From contig CAVAIA010000013.1 in NCBI GenBank assembly GCA_963588595.1, positions 1-38,943 of the forward strand: DNA of 38,943 bases, in the 5' to 3' direction. The stretch is from Phoenicibacter sp963588595. GTDB lineage: Bacteria > Actinomycetota > Coriobacteriia > Coriobacteriales > Eggerthellaceae. The translations under genes were made by a program, and so were the position numbers. Numbering within the stretch: position 1 is the first letter of the stretch; each line of letters opens with the position of its first letter. The notes under the pieces are model-generated. The model worked only from the letters and a program-made list of their open reading frames with translations, ran no database searches and was not told where the DNA came from. Of the stretch, positions 17,401-24,551 are shown in pieces.

Positions 17401-17558
17401 AGCATGTCTGATTCATAAATTGAAAGAGTTTCTTTTGTTTGAGCCGTAGAAATCCAAATCCCCATTGCCGCAATACCTAAAAGAGAAATGACAACTAAAA
17501 GGCAGGCTTTAAGCTTCAACCGCTTACTCATCTTATTAGATTTGTCGAGTTTGCTCAA
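14472..17558 (-). CDS. MscS-type mechanosensitive channel with two extracytoplasmic Cache-like sensor regions
   Basis: The 1028-residue membrane protein has a duplicated N-terminal half. A membrane helix at about 15-37 is followed by a first extracytoplasmic Cache-like region (about 38-285) with VGQTGYVFSFDANNKNIEYHPD, and a helix at 290-315. A helix at about 348-370 leads to a second Cache-like region (about 372-615) with LGELGFAFAIDKQTKEVVYYPD, and a helix at 617-643. The MscS part begins near residue 700, with pore helix LASAGILSIAISLGAKDMVSDILSG (about 820) and beta domain EFRVGDVIEVDGYYGTVVEIGIRTT (about 850), and ends in a charged tail. The Cache-like parts bind small ligands in chemoreceptors. 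It lies between moaA and moaC, 38 and 24 bases away, so co-transcription with molybdenum genes is likely. A ligand-gated channel is an inference. Confidence 0.85.
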   Translation of the reverse strand: MSKLDKSNKMSKRLKLKACLLVVISLLGIAAMGIWISTAQTKETLSIYESDMLSEMDEMPNLLDQTRSEEDEYIKTFDSNYQSIAKTISFMAQNNAGFEQTDEKMSELNEMFGTANIIIASENGNVVVKANSVKNDLSDAKFKGLRDVFKTNLASRAISVNDNDNSENNMIYYSAKIDESTMVVVAQNPESFNEFIEQTTSENAALKNLKVGQTGYVFSFDANNKNIEYHPDQTLIGQNVNDLGLIDDQIKDGNVGWMKLKSKVFYGEVKVIDSKVYVAAIPESDISSARSITLGVILFVFASVLLVVVAYGIFVLHDEEKRCKRKDQTFEIGHVRFNKKIARKGLILSLIGFVAIVAIAFCMQTLFALSSQSMSNSASVSQISTTIETSKKNEESLRERYNNEFLAKTKAAAYILQANPSLKNKDDIAKLAKAIDVQYIDVFNEKGEMESTNSSYTNYTLSENPNDASYEFRKLLQGVDYVLQDARNDEISGDLRQYIGVSLKNADGSANGFVQINVRPERLARLLESTNIDKILDGVKLGELGFAFAIDKQTKEVVYYPDTRVQGKLANEVGISDAKLKGGLNDYISVNGQTYLAASIEQGSYYVYVATLEGELMAVRGSLTLATSIIAFICLTLIFFILVLENKRHDISSESKDESSERVFDTIMPDGSIVQTETLKSRILLKPLGWHDKTPEQKVSLIAKVIISIAVLAICVMVLFKDSLFDSSSIFSYILNGKWERGLNIFALSASFMFACTAITISLIVKRLLLFLAQTLGSQGATLCRLAGSIVKYATIIGTVYYCLALLGVDTTTLLASAGILSIAISLGAKDMVSDILSGMFIIFEDEFRVGDVIEVDGYYGTVVEIGIRTTKVMDDSQNTKVIRNSNIDDVINRTKALSLVSVDVGIEYNESLERVEAILADELPKLKDKYEAIKVGPFYRGVVELADNSVNIRIVAQCKEFDRAQLTRDLNREVKLIFDHYDIGIPFPQVVVNEPMKKKEASISETKKAEKFRDEQREATQGLEEQE

Positions 17559-17596
17559 TTAAACCTCACTTGCCATCGAGGTTATAGCTTTTAAGT

Positions 17597-18601
17597 CTAA
17601 CCTCCGATTTGGCTCATCTTTCGTTTAGTTCCAACTTTAAAATCATGCGCCTTTGGCTTATTTAAAAGCGCTTCTTTTATTGTCGCACAAACTTTAACCT
17701 TATCCTTGAGACGAAGAGGCGTCTTAATGTCATACTCTAGATCCGAAAACAAACAAGGCTTAATTCGACCATCAGAAGTTAGACGTATCCTGTTGCAACT
17801 TGAACAAAAGTGGTTTGAAAGCGCGCTTATAGTTCCAACGCTGCCCAATGAGTTGGGAAACTTATAATATATCGCTGGGCCCCAACCTTGAACTTTTTCA
17901 CCGTCGCCAACAGGCTGAAGTTCAGGGTGACCCAACTTATTAGCACTTTGATTTATTTTCAAAATTACTTCTTCACTAGGGATAATTTCATCAACTCCCC
18001 ATTTGCATCCAGCGTAATTTTGCGCATCTCCAACGGGCATATATTCTATAAATCTAACATGCAAAGATCGATCGTCCGTCATTTTTGCGAATGCGAAAAA
18101 GTCTTGCTCCAAACACTTAACAACAACAACGTTGATCTTTACTGGCTCAAGACCGACCGCCAGCGCGCTATCAACGCCTTCAAGCGCATCATCTAAATTC
18201 CCTCGACGCGTGATCTTTGCATATTGAGCTTTATCTAGCGTGTCAAGAGAAATGTTAACTCTATCAAGACCTGCATCTTTTAATGGTTTTGCAAAGTCTT
18301 TTAAAAGCGTCGCGTTCGTTGTCATTGCAATGTGGTCGATGTTATCAATTTCTCTTAAACTTTTAACTAGATCAACAACACCTTTTCTGACAAGTGGTTC
18401 ACCCCCTGTGAGCCGCACATTTCTAATGCCCAACTCGCTTGCAATTTTTACAACTTCCTCGATTTCACTTATTCTTAGGATTTCACAGTGAGGAATAGAT
18501 TTAACACCTTCCTCAGGCATGCAATAAATGCATCGCAGGTTACATCGATCAGTTAGGGATACTCTTAGATAATCTATATTTCTGTTAAAGTGATCTTTCA
18601 A
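17597..18601 (-). CDS. moaA: GTP 3',8-cyclase MoaA (radical SAM)
   Basis: The 334-residue enzyme converts GTP to 3',8-cyclo-GTP, the first step to molybdopterin. The radical SAM cluster is CNLRCIYC (Cys20, Cys24, Cys27). The C-terminal auxiliary cluster is seen in HFCSSCNRIRLTSDGRIKPC. The GTP-binding region and the C-terminal Gly-Gly needed for activity (KMSQIGG) are intact. It starts three bases after modC, which suggests a single mRNA for molybdate uptake and cofactor synthesis. The SAM domain shows TGGEPLVR and NISLDTLD as expected. Confidence 0.96.
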   Translation of the reverse strand: MKDHFNRNIDYLRVSLTDRCNLRCIYCMPEEGVKSIPHCEILRISEIEEVVKIASELGIRNVRLTGGEPLVRKGVVDLVKSLREIDNIDHIAMTTNATLLKDFAKPLKDAGLDRVNISLDTLDKAQYAKITRRGNLDDALEGVDSALAVGLEPVKINVVVVKCLEQDFFAFAKMTDDRSLHVRFIEYMPVGDAQNYAGCKWGVDEIIPSEEVILKINQSANKLGHPELQPVGDGEKVQGWGPAIYYKFPNSLGSVGTISALSNHFCSSCNRIRLTSDGRIKPCLFSDLEYDIKTPLRLKDKVKVCATIKEALLNKPKAHDFKVGTKRKMSQIGG

Positions 18602-18604
18602 ACT

Positions 18605-19702
18605 TTATTTAGTGACCATATAAATTTTGTCTTTAGGAATTTTAACCCAAACTTCATCCCCAACGTTAGGGATTTGATCAGCATATTTAAGCGTGTCAAC
18701 CCTCCAATAAAGACACTTGTCAAGATTGTCACGAATTTCTTCATTGTTTTGAGAGCCGACAAATTGAAGCATCAAAGCATTTTCGAAACGAGACTCTGTT
18801 TTATGGACGACGCATGTTAGGTAACAATTTTCGCCATCGCCATCAACTTTTTCAATCATGAACGCTCGAACACCAAAATGCTTTATGTCATCGGGGACTT
18901 CATTTTCAGTTGCAACTTCAATTCCCCACTCTGGCAATCTCATTTTGTTTTTCTCAATTTTAAAGGCTTTCGTTGTGTTTTTGCACCCACTCAACTTTAA
19001 TCCAGCAAGCGATTTTGGGTCGTCGACAAGTTGGCGTTTTTCACACATCTCCATAATGTGACCTGCGTCAACAACTGCAATCCTATCAGATAAGCGCAAT
19101 GCCTCGTCAATGTCGTGGCTAACGTAGAGAATCGAGCCTTCAAATTCTGAAAAAACAACAGATAAGTGTTGCTCCAAAGCTCCTTTTAAGTGAGAATCTA
19201 ATGCAGAAAATGGTTCATCTAACATTAAAATTTGAGGTTGAGCAGCAAGCATACGAGCTATAGCAACGCGCTGTTGTTGACCGCCAGACAATTGAGCCGG
19301 ATATCTCTTCTCCATCCCCACCAAACCAAATTTTTTAAGTTGAGTTTCAACGATTTTGCCAACCTCATCACTACTTTTATCTCTATCAATTCCAGCAGAT
19401 ATGTTTTGTTCAATCGTTAAATTCGGAAAAAGCATATAGTTTTGAAAAAGAAGCGCTGTTTTTCTTTGTTGCGGAGTTAGATTAACAATCGGTTTCTTGT
19501 TTGCCTCTCGCTCAAAAAACACACGGTCATTGACAACAATTTTGCCTTCGTCTGGCGTCTCAATGCCTGCAATGCATCTTAGAGTTAAACTCTTTCCGCA
19601 CCCAGACGCTCCTAAAAGACCAAGTGTCTCATTTTCAACCTCGAAATTTACGTCAAGATTAAAACCTGAAAACTTTTTCTTTATGTCAACGCTTAAACTC
19701 AT
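18605..19702 (-). CDS. modC: Molybdate ABC transporter ATP-binding protein
   Basis: The 365-residue protein energises molybdate uptake at the cytoplasmic face. It has a Walker A GASGCGKSLTLRC (about 32-44), a Q-loop in LLFQNYMLFPNLT, the signature LSGGQQQRVAIARML, and a Walker B LMLDEPFSALD. Residues 235-365 form a C-terminal region resembling the Mop/TOBE regulatory domain in position, but not clearly in sequence. The gene is three bases from both modB and moaA. Assignment to molybdate rather than sulfate rests on context: modA upstream and moa genes downstream. Confidence 0.9.
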   Translation of the reverse strand: MSLSVDIKKKFSGFNLDVNFEVENETLGLLGASGCGKSLTLRCIAGIETPDEGKIVVNDRVFFEREANKKPIVNLTPQQRKTALLFQNYMLFPNLTIEQNISAGIDRDKSSDEVGKIVETQLKKFGLVGMEKRYPAQLSGGQQQRVAIARMLAAQPQILMLDEPFSALDSHLKGALEQHLSVVFSEFEGSILYVSHDIDEALRLSDRIAVVDAGHIMEMCEKRQLVDDPKSLAGLKLSGCKNTTKAFKIEKNKMRLPEWGIEVATENEVPDDIKHFGVRAFMIEKVDGDGENCYLTCVVHKTESRFENALMLQFVGSQNNEEIRDNLDKCLYWRVDTLKYADQIPNVGDEVWVKIPKDKIYMVTK

Positions 19703-19705
19703 GCG

Positions 19706-21043
19706 CTAATCACTCGCATTTCTATATTTAACAGTTCGATTTGACCAAATGTTGATAAACAAAATAACTAAGAAACTCACTGCTATAACGATCGCCGTCC
19801 AAAACCACGCCGTGTCATTATTTCCATTCATCCACTCAAAATAAATAGCAATAGGTATCGTTCTCGTTATTCCAACGTAATTTCCTGCCAAGAACAGCGT
19901 TGCACCAAACTCTCCAAGAGCGCGCGCAAATGCTAGAACAGTTCCTGCAGCAATTGAGCTCCACGAGAGAGGAAGCATCAACTTAACGAAAATTCTTTTG
20001 TTAGACCAGCCTAAAGTCCTCGCGGAATTTAGCAAGTTTGGGTCAAGATTTTGAAAAGCGCCAAGTGCACTTCTATACATCAAAGGAAACGCAACAACAA
20101 CTGCTGCGATAACAGTTGCCGGCCAACTAAAAATTAGAGGAAATCCTATGTCTATAAAAAATCTTCCAAAAGCGGTGTTTCTGCCACAAATGAAAAGTAA
20201 AACAAAACCGCAAACGGTCGGCGGCAAAACCATCGGAATCGTAAAAATTGAATCCAGGATAGACCTTAGACGCTCTGACATATTTAGCGCCCAATATGCT
20301 GCTAAAAGTCCCAATATAAAAACGATTACAATCGCAACTGCCGTTGTTTTTAACGTAACATAAAGCGGGCTCCAATCCAAATTGCTCAAAAATTCAGAAA
20401 AGTTATCTATCCACGTTTTTTCAGGTCCAAACGTAACAGCGTCCGCGCCTCCAAGAACTGCTGTGTCGCAAAAGGTCGGTTTAGAGTAATTATCACTTTC
20501 GCTGTCCGTTACGTCCTGCCCATTTACCCCAATAACGCCACAATAAACTTTTCCACTAATGTTTTGGTCGAACAAATAAGCTACCCCATTAAAAACAAAA
20601 CGTTCATCACTTGTGAAGTTAAACATAAAATCGCTTGAAAGCTTGGATCCGCCAGCGCTATTCTGTGAATCAAGTTGCAAAATCGTGCTTTTAAGTTTAT
20701 TTAAATCATCATCTTTTGTTAAATCTAGACTAAGATCGTTTAATTTTGCTTTCGGAATGTAGACAATAGCGTTGTTATTAACTGCGATTAATTGCATCTC
20801 GACTCCCGTTTCATCACCAACGAGATAGCAATAACCATGATACTCTCCATTAAGTTCCTTGTTTGAGCCTTTTTGCAAGCGAGAAAACTCAGACAAAGAA
20901 AAGGACGCTCCATCAGCCAGAGCGCCCTTACCATCTTGCGCTATTTGAACGTTTAGGTGTCCTTCATCTGCAAATGCAACACATTGAGTGCAAAATATAG
21001 CACACAAAAACGCAGCAATTACTTTAGACAATAAACCTTTCAC
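19706..21043 (-). CDS. modB: Molybdate ABC transporter permease with secreted N-terminal domain
   Basis: The C-terminal part (about residues 225-445) is a complete ModB permease. It has five or six membrane helices and the EAA-type coupling loop, visible as LLNSARTLGWSNKRIFVKLMLPLSWSSI, with FARALGEFGATL after it. ModB is normally about 220 residues. Here an extra 220 residues precede it: a signal-like helix (LLSKVIAAFLCAIFCTQCVAFA, cleavage likely after about 26) and a soluble domain of roughly 190 residues that I do not recognise, including a VFNGVAYLFDQNISGKVYCGV segment. The start is GTG at 21043. A later TTG with a nearby AAAGG is possible and would shorten the signal by only four residues. 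The gene is 15 bases from modA and three from modC. Confidence 0.88.
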   Translation of the reverse strand: MKGLLSKVIAAFLCAIFCTQCVAFADEGHLNVQIAQDGKGALADGASFSLSEFSRLQKGSNKELNGEYHGYCYLVGDETGVEMQLIAVNNNAIVYIPKAKLNDLSLDLTKDDDLNKLKSTILQLDSQNSAGGSKLSSDFMFNFTSDERFVFNGVAYLFDQNISGKVYCGVIGVNGQDVTDSESDNYSKPTFCDTAVLGGADAVTFGPEKTWIDNFSEFLSNLDWSPLYVTLKTTAVAIVIVFILGLLAAYWALNMSERLRSILDSIFTIPMVLPPTVCGFVLLFICGRNTAFGRFFIDIGFPLIFSWPATVIAAVVVAFPLMYRSALGAFQNLDPNLLNSARTLGWSNKRIFVKLMLPLSWSSIAAGTVLAFARALGEFGATLFLAGNYVGITRTIPIAIYFEWMNGNNDTAWFWTAIVIAVSFLVILFINIWSNRTVKYRNASD

Positions 21044-21058
21044 AGAACAAATTAGAAT

Positions 21059-21955
21059 TTAAGCAAGCTCAAATCCCCATTTTTGCCAAATCTCTTGAGC
21101 CTTTGAGCTCGTCATACACCAATCTAAGAATTTTTGAGTTGCGTCAACATTCTTGCAATCTTTTGTCAAAGCTGCAGGATAAACGATGTTCTTGTGAGTG
21201 TTTGCAGGAACGGTTCCAACAATTTTCACTCCGCCAAAACGATAAACATCACTTGTGTAGACAAAAGCAACATCAACGTCGCCTGATTGCGCATGCTTGC
21301 AAACGTTTCCAACGGAAGTGTCTGTTACAACTTTCAAAGCTGTGGAATAAGTTCCACCTTTGCCAGAAATATCTTTACCTGTCTTGCCAGCTTCGCTGCT
21401 TGCAGGAGTGTAAATTCCAATTGTGGACAAAGATTGTGCAGCATAGTTTCCAGCTGGAACTGAGTCATCACCAACACAAATTGAATACTTACCTGACTTG
21501 ATATCATCAAGAGTCACATTGGTTATGCTTGAATCTTCCTTCGCAACCATAACGAGGTCGTTTTTGAACATATCTTTACGTGTTGAGGAGTCAACATAGC
21601 CTTTCTCAACTGCTGTGTCCATAGAGCCCTTTGAAGCTGAGATCAACAAATCAGCGTAAGAGCCAGCTCCAAGCATCTCGTTTAACTCTCCTGAGGCTTT
21701 ATATTGAGTGTCAGCAAATTCGATATTGCTATTTCCGTCATCAATATAAGCTTGTTGAACTTCCTCCATCGCCTTTGAAAGAGAGTTTGCGGCAAAAACT
21801 TGCAAAGTCACTTTTTCGCTTGAAGTGTTCGAACTTGAAGAGGTCGAATTTGATTGACCACTACAACCCGCAAGACCAAACGCAAGCATAATCGCGAGAA
21901 TTGCAGCCACCAGTGCAGAAATTGACACCTTCGTCCAGCTAACTGCTTTTTTCAT
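21059..21955 (-). CDS. modA: Molybdate-binding lipoprotein ModA
   Basis: The 298-residue substrate-binding protein captures molybdate outside the cell for ModBC. The N-terminus is a lipoprotein signal, MKKAVSWTK plus a hydrophobic stretch, with lipobox LAGC, so Cys31 should be lipid-anchored. A Ser-rich linker follows. The mature part shows TLQVFAANSLSKAMEEV, YADLLISASKGSMDTA, FKNDLVMVAKEDS and DVAFVYTSDV in the order expected for ModA. The frame is open to 22000, but the GGAGG site before the ATG at 21955 decides the start. It is the first gene of a six-gene leftward unit. Confidence 0.92.
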   Translation of the reverse strand: MKKAVSWTKVSISALVAAILAIMLAFGLAGCSGQSNSTSSSSNTSSEKVTLQVFAANSLSKAMEEVQQAYIDDGNSNIEFADTQYKASGELNEMLGAGSYADLLISASKGSMDTAVEKGYVDSSTRKDMFKNDLVMVAKEDSSITNVTLDDIKSGKYSICVGDDSVPAGNYAAQSLSTIGIYTPASSEAGKTGKDISGKGGTYSTALKVVTDTSVGNVCKHAQSGDVDVAFVYTSDVYRFGGVKIVGTVPANTHKNIVYPAALTKDCKNVDATQKFLDWCMTSSKAQEIWQKWGFELA

Positions 21956-21988
21956 TTTTTCCTCCAATCTTGGAATTGATAATAAATG

Positions 21989-22021
21989 CATTATCCTCAA
22001 ACAAGGATAATGTTAATTATA
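21989..22021 (-). promoter_or_regulatory. modA promoter with perfect inverted repeat over the start site
   Basis: On the minus strand TATAAT occupies 22016-22021; the -35 region is weak. The predicted transcription start (around 22005-22010) falls inside a perfect inverted repeat: CATTATCCT (21989-21997), a 6-base spacer, AGGATAATG (22004-22012). A dimeric repressor bound there would block transcription. ModE-type molybdate repressors act in this way, but the half-site is not the E. coli ModE half-site and no regulator gene is in the window. Confidence 0.65.
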
Positions 22022-22086
22022 CACATAAAGCCCCTCAACCTGTTAAAATATTCTTTACGACAACAAGAAAATTCAAAAGAGGAAAC

Positions 22087-22167
22087 ATGGAAAATCATAA
22101 ATTAGTTAGCAACGACGCGAAGATTATTTCAATAAACACTTCAAAGAAAAAAGAAAGACAACAATAA
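22087..22167 (+). CDS. 26-codon ORF upstream of nrdG
   Basis: A GAGG site six bases before an ATG opens a 26-codon frame (MENHKLVSNDAKIISINTS, then a KKKERQQ end). It stops five bases before the nrdG start. Spacing and ribosome site look real, and it may be a leader peptide or a small protein coupled to nrdG. It has no similarity that I recognise and is not a readable piece of nrdD. Confidence 0.4.
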   Translation: MENHKLVSNDAKIISINTSKKKERQQ

Positions 22168-22171
22168 TCTT

Positions 22172-22723
22172 ATGAATGACAAAGATGTAGAAATCAAAAT
22201 ATTTGGCGTTGCTAATGACAGCATCGTTGACGGTCCAGGACTTCGTTATTCAATTTACACGCAAGGGTGCTCTCATCATTGCAAAGGATGCCATAATCCT
22301 GAAAGTTGGTCATTTGAGGGAGGTCAAACAACAACCGTTGGCGCGCTTCTTGACGATGTTATGAAAAACAAGCTAATAAATAATGTGACGCTTAGCGGAG
22401 GAGATCCATTCGATCAAGCAAAGCCTGTTGCCTCCCTTGTCCGTGAATTAGTCAAAAGCGGATATAAAATATGGGCATACTCAGGCTATACATTAGAAGA
22501 GCTTAAAATCAATGCTAAAAACGACCCTGACATTCAAACAATTTTGGATAATATCGAAGTTTTGGTTGACGGGCGCTTTGAGGAAGATAAAAAGAGCTTG
22601 TCTTTAAAATGGCGAGGGTCATCAAACCAACGCGTCATAGACATGATTAAAACTAAAGAAGAAGAAAAAATCGTCCTTTTCGAAGAGAAATGTGAGATAG
22701 ATCAAATTCCACCAAATTGGTAA
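22172..22723 (+). CDS. nrdG: Anaerobic ribonucleotide reductase activating protein
   Basis: This 183-residue radical SAM activase generates the glycyl radical in the class III reductase NrdD. The N-terminal IVDGPGLRYSIYTQGCSHHC contains the cluster ligands (Cys33, Cys37, Cys40), followed by GCHNPESWSFEGG, and TLSGGDPFDQ serves as the SAM-binding GGE-like motif. The C-terminus is complete (EEKCEIDQIPPNW). The usual partner nrdD is absent upstream and downstream, so it must be encoded elsewhere. A 26-codon ORF precedes it. Confidence 0.93.
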   Translation: MNDKDVEIKIFGVANDSIVDGPGLRYSIYTQGCSHHCKGCHNPESWSFEGGQTTTVGALLDDVMKNKLINNVTLSGGDPFDQAKPVASLVRELVKSGYKIWAYSGYTLEELKINAKNDPDIQTILDNIEVLVDGRFEEDKKSLSLKWRGSSNQRVIDMIKTKEEEKIVLFEEKCEIDQIPPNW

Positions 22724-22745
22724 AAGCTTCATTTTAAAAATGACG

Positions 22746-23003
22746 TTAGCAAAACTTGTTTCTGTTTATATCGAAGGTTTGCTCAACTTCAAGCTTTCTA
22801 TCAAACTCAATGCCTTCGCGAGTTGCAAAATTTAGGGCTTCGTCGATCTCGTCGCATTCACACAAAACAGCCATCCCGCACTCACTTTTGGCCTCCCTCG
22901 GCGAAGGAGCCACACGAACATGAAAATTCTCATCTCTCAAAGACTCATAAATCTTCATGCCTTGAGTGTGACCCTTCACCAAAATGTAGCACTTCTTAGA
23001 CAA
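22746..23003 (-). CDS. DUF3343 small protein (Se/S carrier-like)
   Basis: The 85-residue protein matches the DUF3343 pattern. It begins with a KCYILVKGHTQGMKIYESLRDEN segment and ends in VRVAPSPREAKSECGMAVLCEC. Family members are annotated as putative selenium or sulfur carrier-like proteins, and occur with 2-hydroxyacyl-CoA dehydratase-like reductases. The frame opens with TTG at 23003, 13 bases after the stop of the reductase, with only a weak ribosome site, so coupling to the upstream gene is likely. Function remains unproven. Confidence 0.75.
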   Translation of the reverse strand: MSKKCYILVKGHTQGMKIYESLRDENFHVRVAPSPREAKSECGMAVLCECDEIDEALNFATREGIEFDRKLEVEQTFDINRNKFC

Positions 23004-23016
23004 TGCTATTAAAAAC

Positions 23017-24288
23017 CTACTTTAACATCTCAACAAATGCTTGAACTCTTGTCTTTAGTTGCTCAGCATCGTTGTCAGTGTAGTCAGTTTCAATTGTCAA
23101 ACATGGAATTCCAGCGTCTGCAAGAGCCTTGCCAACGCCCCTTCCAGCAGTGTCATAAAGATTGCAAAACATCAAATGAGCATCAATAACGCCATCAACA
23201 TCATATTCTTTTGCAAGTCTAATTATGTCTTCTTTTCTTCCCTCATTAGGAGTGAAGCACTCGCAATTATTCATCATATATCTGTTAGAAAGGGCTGTTA
23301 CTTGCTCGTCAAGCGTTGTCCCACTCTCATCAACCATGTTCTCAAAATAACGAGTTCCAGTGCAGCACTCCTCACAAACAACAGCAGCACCGCTTGTTTC
23401 AATGATGTGGTGAAGCTTCCAATTAGGAATAGCCATAGGCGTTCCTGTTATCATGATTCTCTTCGTTCCAGCAGGGAAAACGCTCACACCATCTTCAATT
23501 CGCTTCTCACACTCATCAGCAAGTTTATTGCACATCTCAGCGCAACGAACAGGATCGTCGAAGAATGCGATTTGGCTCATTAGCAAAACGTCTTTGCCTG
23601 AAATTGGGAGATTCTTAGCTTTTCTGCAATCATAAACTCTCTTCATTGCAGCTCTCTTTGCGTTAACGATCTTTATAGCCTCTCCAAGTTTTTCAGCTGT
23701 TATCTCATTGCCTGTGAAGTCTTCAACAACTTTGATAAACTTCTTGATCTCATCTTCCCATTTCTTATAATCGCAATCTCTCTTCATTTGAGGAAGATCC
23801 ATTATATGCATTGGAACATCTTCAGCAAGAATCTCATAAGCTTTTTTCTTCCCGTCGCAAGTTGTCTCACCAACATACATATCAGCGATTCTGAAGAATG
23901 GGCAAGTTCTGCCAAGACGCGCACCAACGCTCGCCTTAATTAGCGGACATGTGTTTTTAGGCAAAACTTCTTCTCCTGCAGGAACCCAAAATTGAGAACC
24001 TCCGCAAAGACCAGTCACAATTCCATTTGCAGCGATAACAACCTCATCTGGAACAAAAACACAAAATGTGCCAAAAACCTTTTGACCATTCTTTTGAGCT
24101 TCGATCAATTCTGCAGGGCGAATCCCATGGATCTCACCCACAACCATGTCCCAAAATGACATCGCCTCAGGTCTATTTTCTTGGCTTAAGTAAACATCTC
24201 CAAATGCTTGTGGCAAAACTTCGCAAAGTTGATCATGCGTCTCTAAATCCATTCCAAGGTCTTCCCACATCGGATGATAGTCAGTCAT
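23017..24288 (-). CDS. Double-cubane-cluster type reductase (2-hydroxyacyl-CoA dehydratase D-component family)
   Basis: The 423-residue protein belongs to the HgdB/FldC/YjiM family. Cysteines of the expected kind are seen in VTGLCGGSQFW, NTCPLIKASVG, RTCPFFRIADMYVGETTCDGKKKA and VCEECCTGTRYFENM. The end carries the AHLMFCNLYDTAG cysteine and the TIETDYTD motif. Dehydratases use two such subunits plus an ATPase activator; here only one is present, next to DUF3343, as in double-cubane-cluster proteins that reduce small molecules. The ATP-driven activator (HgdC/YjiL type) is not in the window. An AGGAG site precedes the ATG. The substrate is unknown. Confidence 0.82.
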   Translation of the reverse strand: MTDYHPMWEDLGMDLETHDQLCEVLPQAFGDVYLSQENRPEAMSFWDMVVGEIHGIRPAELIEAQKNGQKVFGTFCVFVPDEVVIAANGIVTGLCGGSQFWVPAGEEVLPKNTCPLIKASVGARLGRTCPFFRIADMYVGETTCDGKKKAYEILAEDVPMHIMDLPQMKRDCDYKKWEDEIKKFIKVVEDFTGNEITAEKLGEAIKIVNAKRAAMKRVYDCRKAKNLPISGKDVLLMSQIAFFDDPVRCAEMCNKLADECEKRIEDGVSVFPAGTKRIMITGTPMAIPNWKLHHIIETSGAAVVCEECCTGTRYFENMVDESGTTLDEQVTALSNRYMMNNCECFTPNEGRKEDIIRLAKEYDVDGVIDAHLMFCNLYDTAGRGVGKALADAGIPCLTIETDYTDNDAEQLKTRVQAFVEMLK

Positions 24289-24335
24289 AATATACTCCTA
24301 AATCTCTAATTGAATTTTCATGCTTGTGATAACAC

Positions 24336-24356
24336 CGCAGACTTTGCGCAGACTTT
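24336..24356 (-). repeat. Two 10-bp direct repeats, 11-bp period, upstream of the reductase gene
   Basis: CGCAGACTTT occurs at 24336-24345 and again at 24347-24356, one helical turn apart. They lie 48-68 bases upstream of the reductase start codon, where an activator or sigma-region site would sit. I see no clear -35/-10 pair for the leftward gene. Confidence 0.5.
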
Positions 24357-24500
24357 AAAAAAATTATGCAGAAATGAGTTAAAGAAATTTATATTGCAAA
24401 TAAATTTAACTTACCAATAATTTTAAACCAACTAAAGCGATTCGAACAGTTTCAAAACGAAATTCAATACAAAAAAATAATTCATAAAAAATCGCTTATG

Positions 24501-24506
24501 TATAAT
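24501..24506 (+). promoter_or_regulatory. -10 element for the DUF4177-like gene
   Basis: A perfect TATAAT directly preceded by TG lies 45 bases before the ATG at 24552. The -35 region is poor. The surrounding 24357-24500 stretch is very AT-rich and shows no gene. Confidence 0.45.
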
Positions 24507-24551
24507 TTGGTTCACGAAAGTAAATGCAAAATTTCAATGAAAGGACTAATC

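Noticed and set aside
23059..23583. 174-codon open frame opposite the double-cubane reductase gene
   Set aside because: It lies wholly within a well-supported gene and its translation shows no domain or sensible composition.
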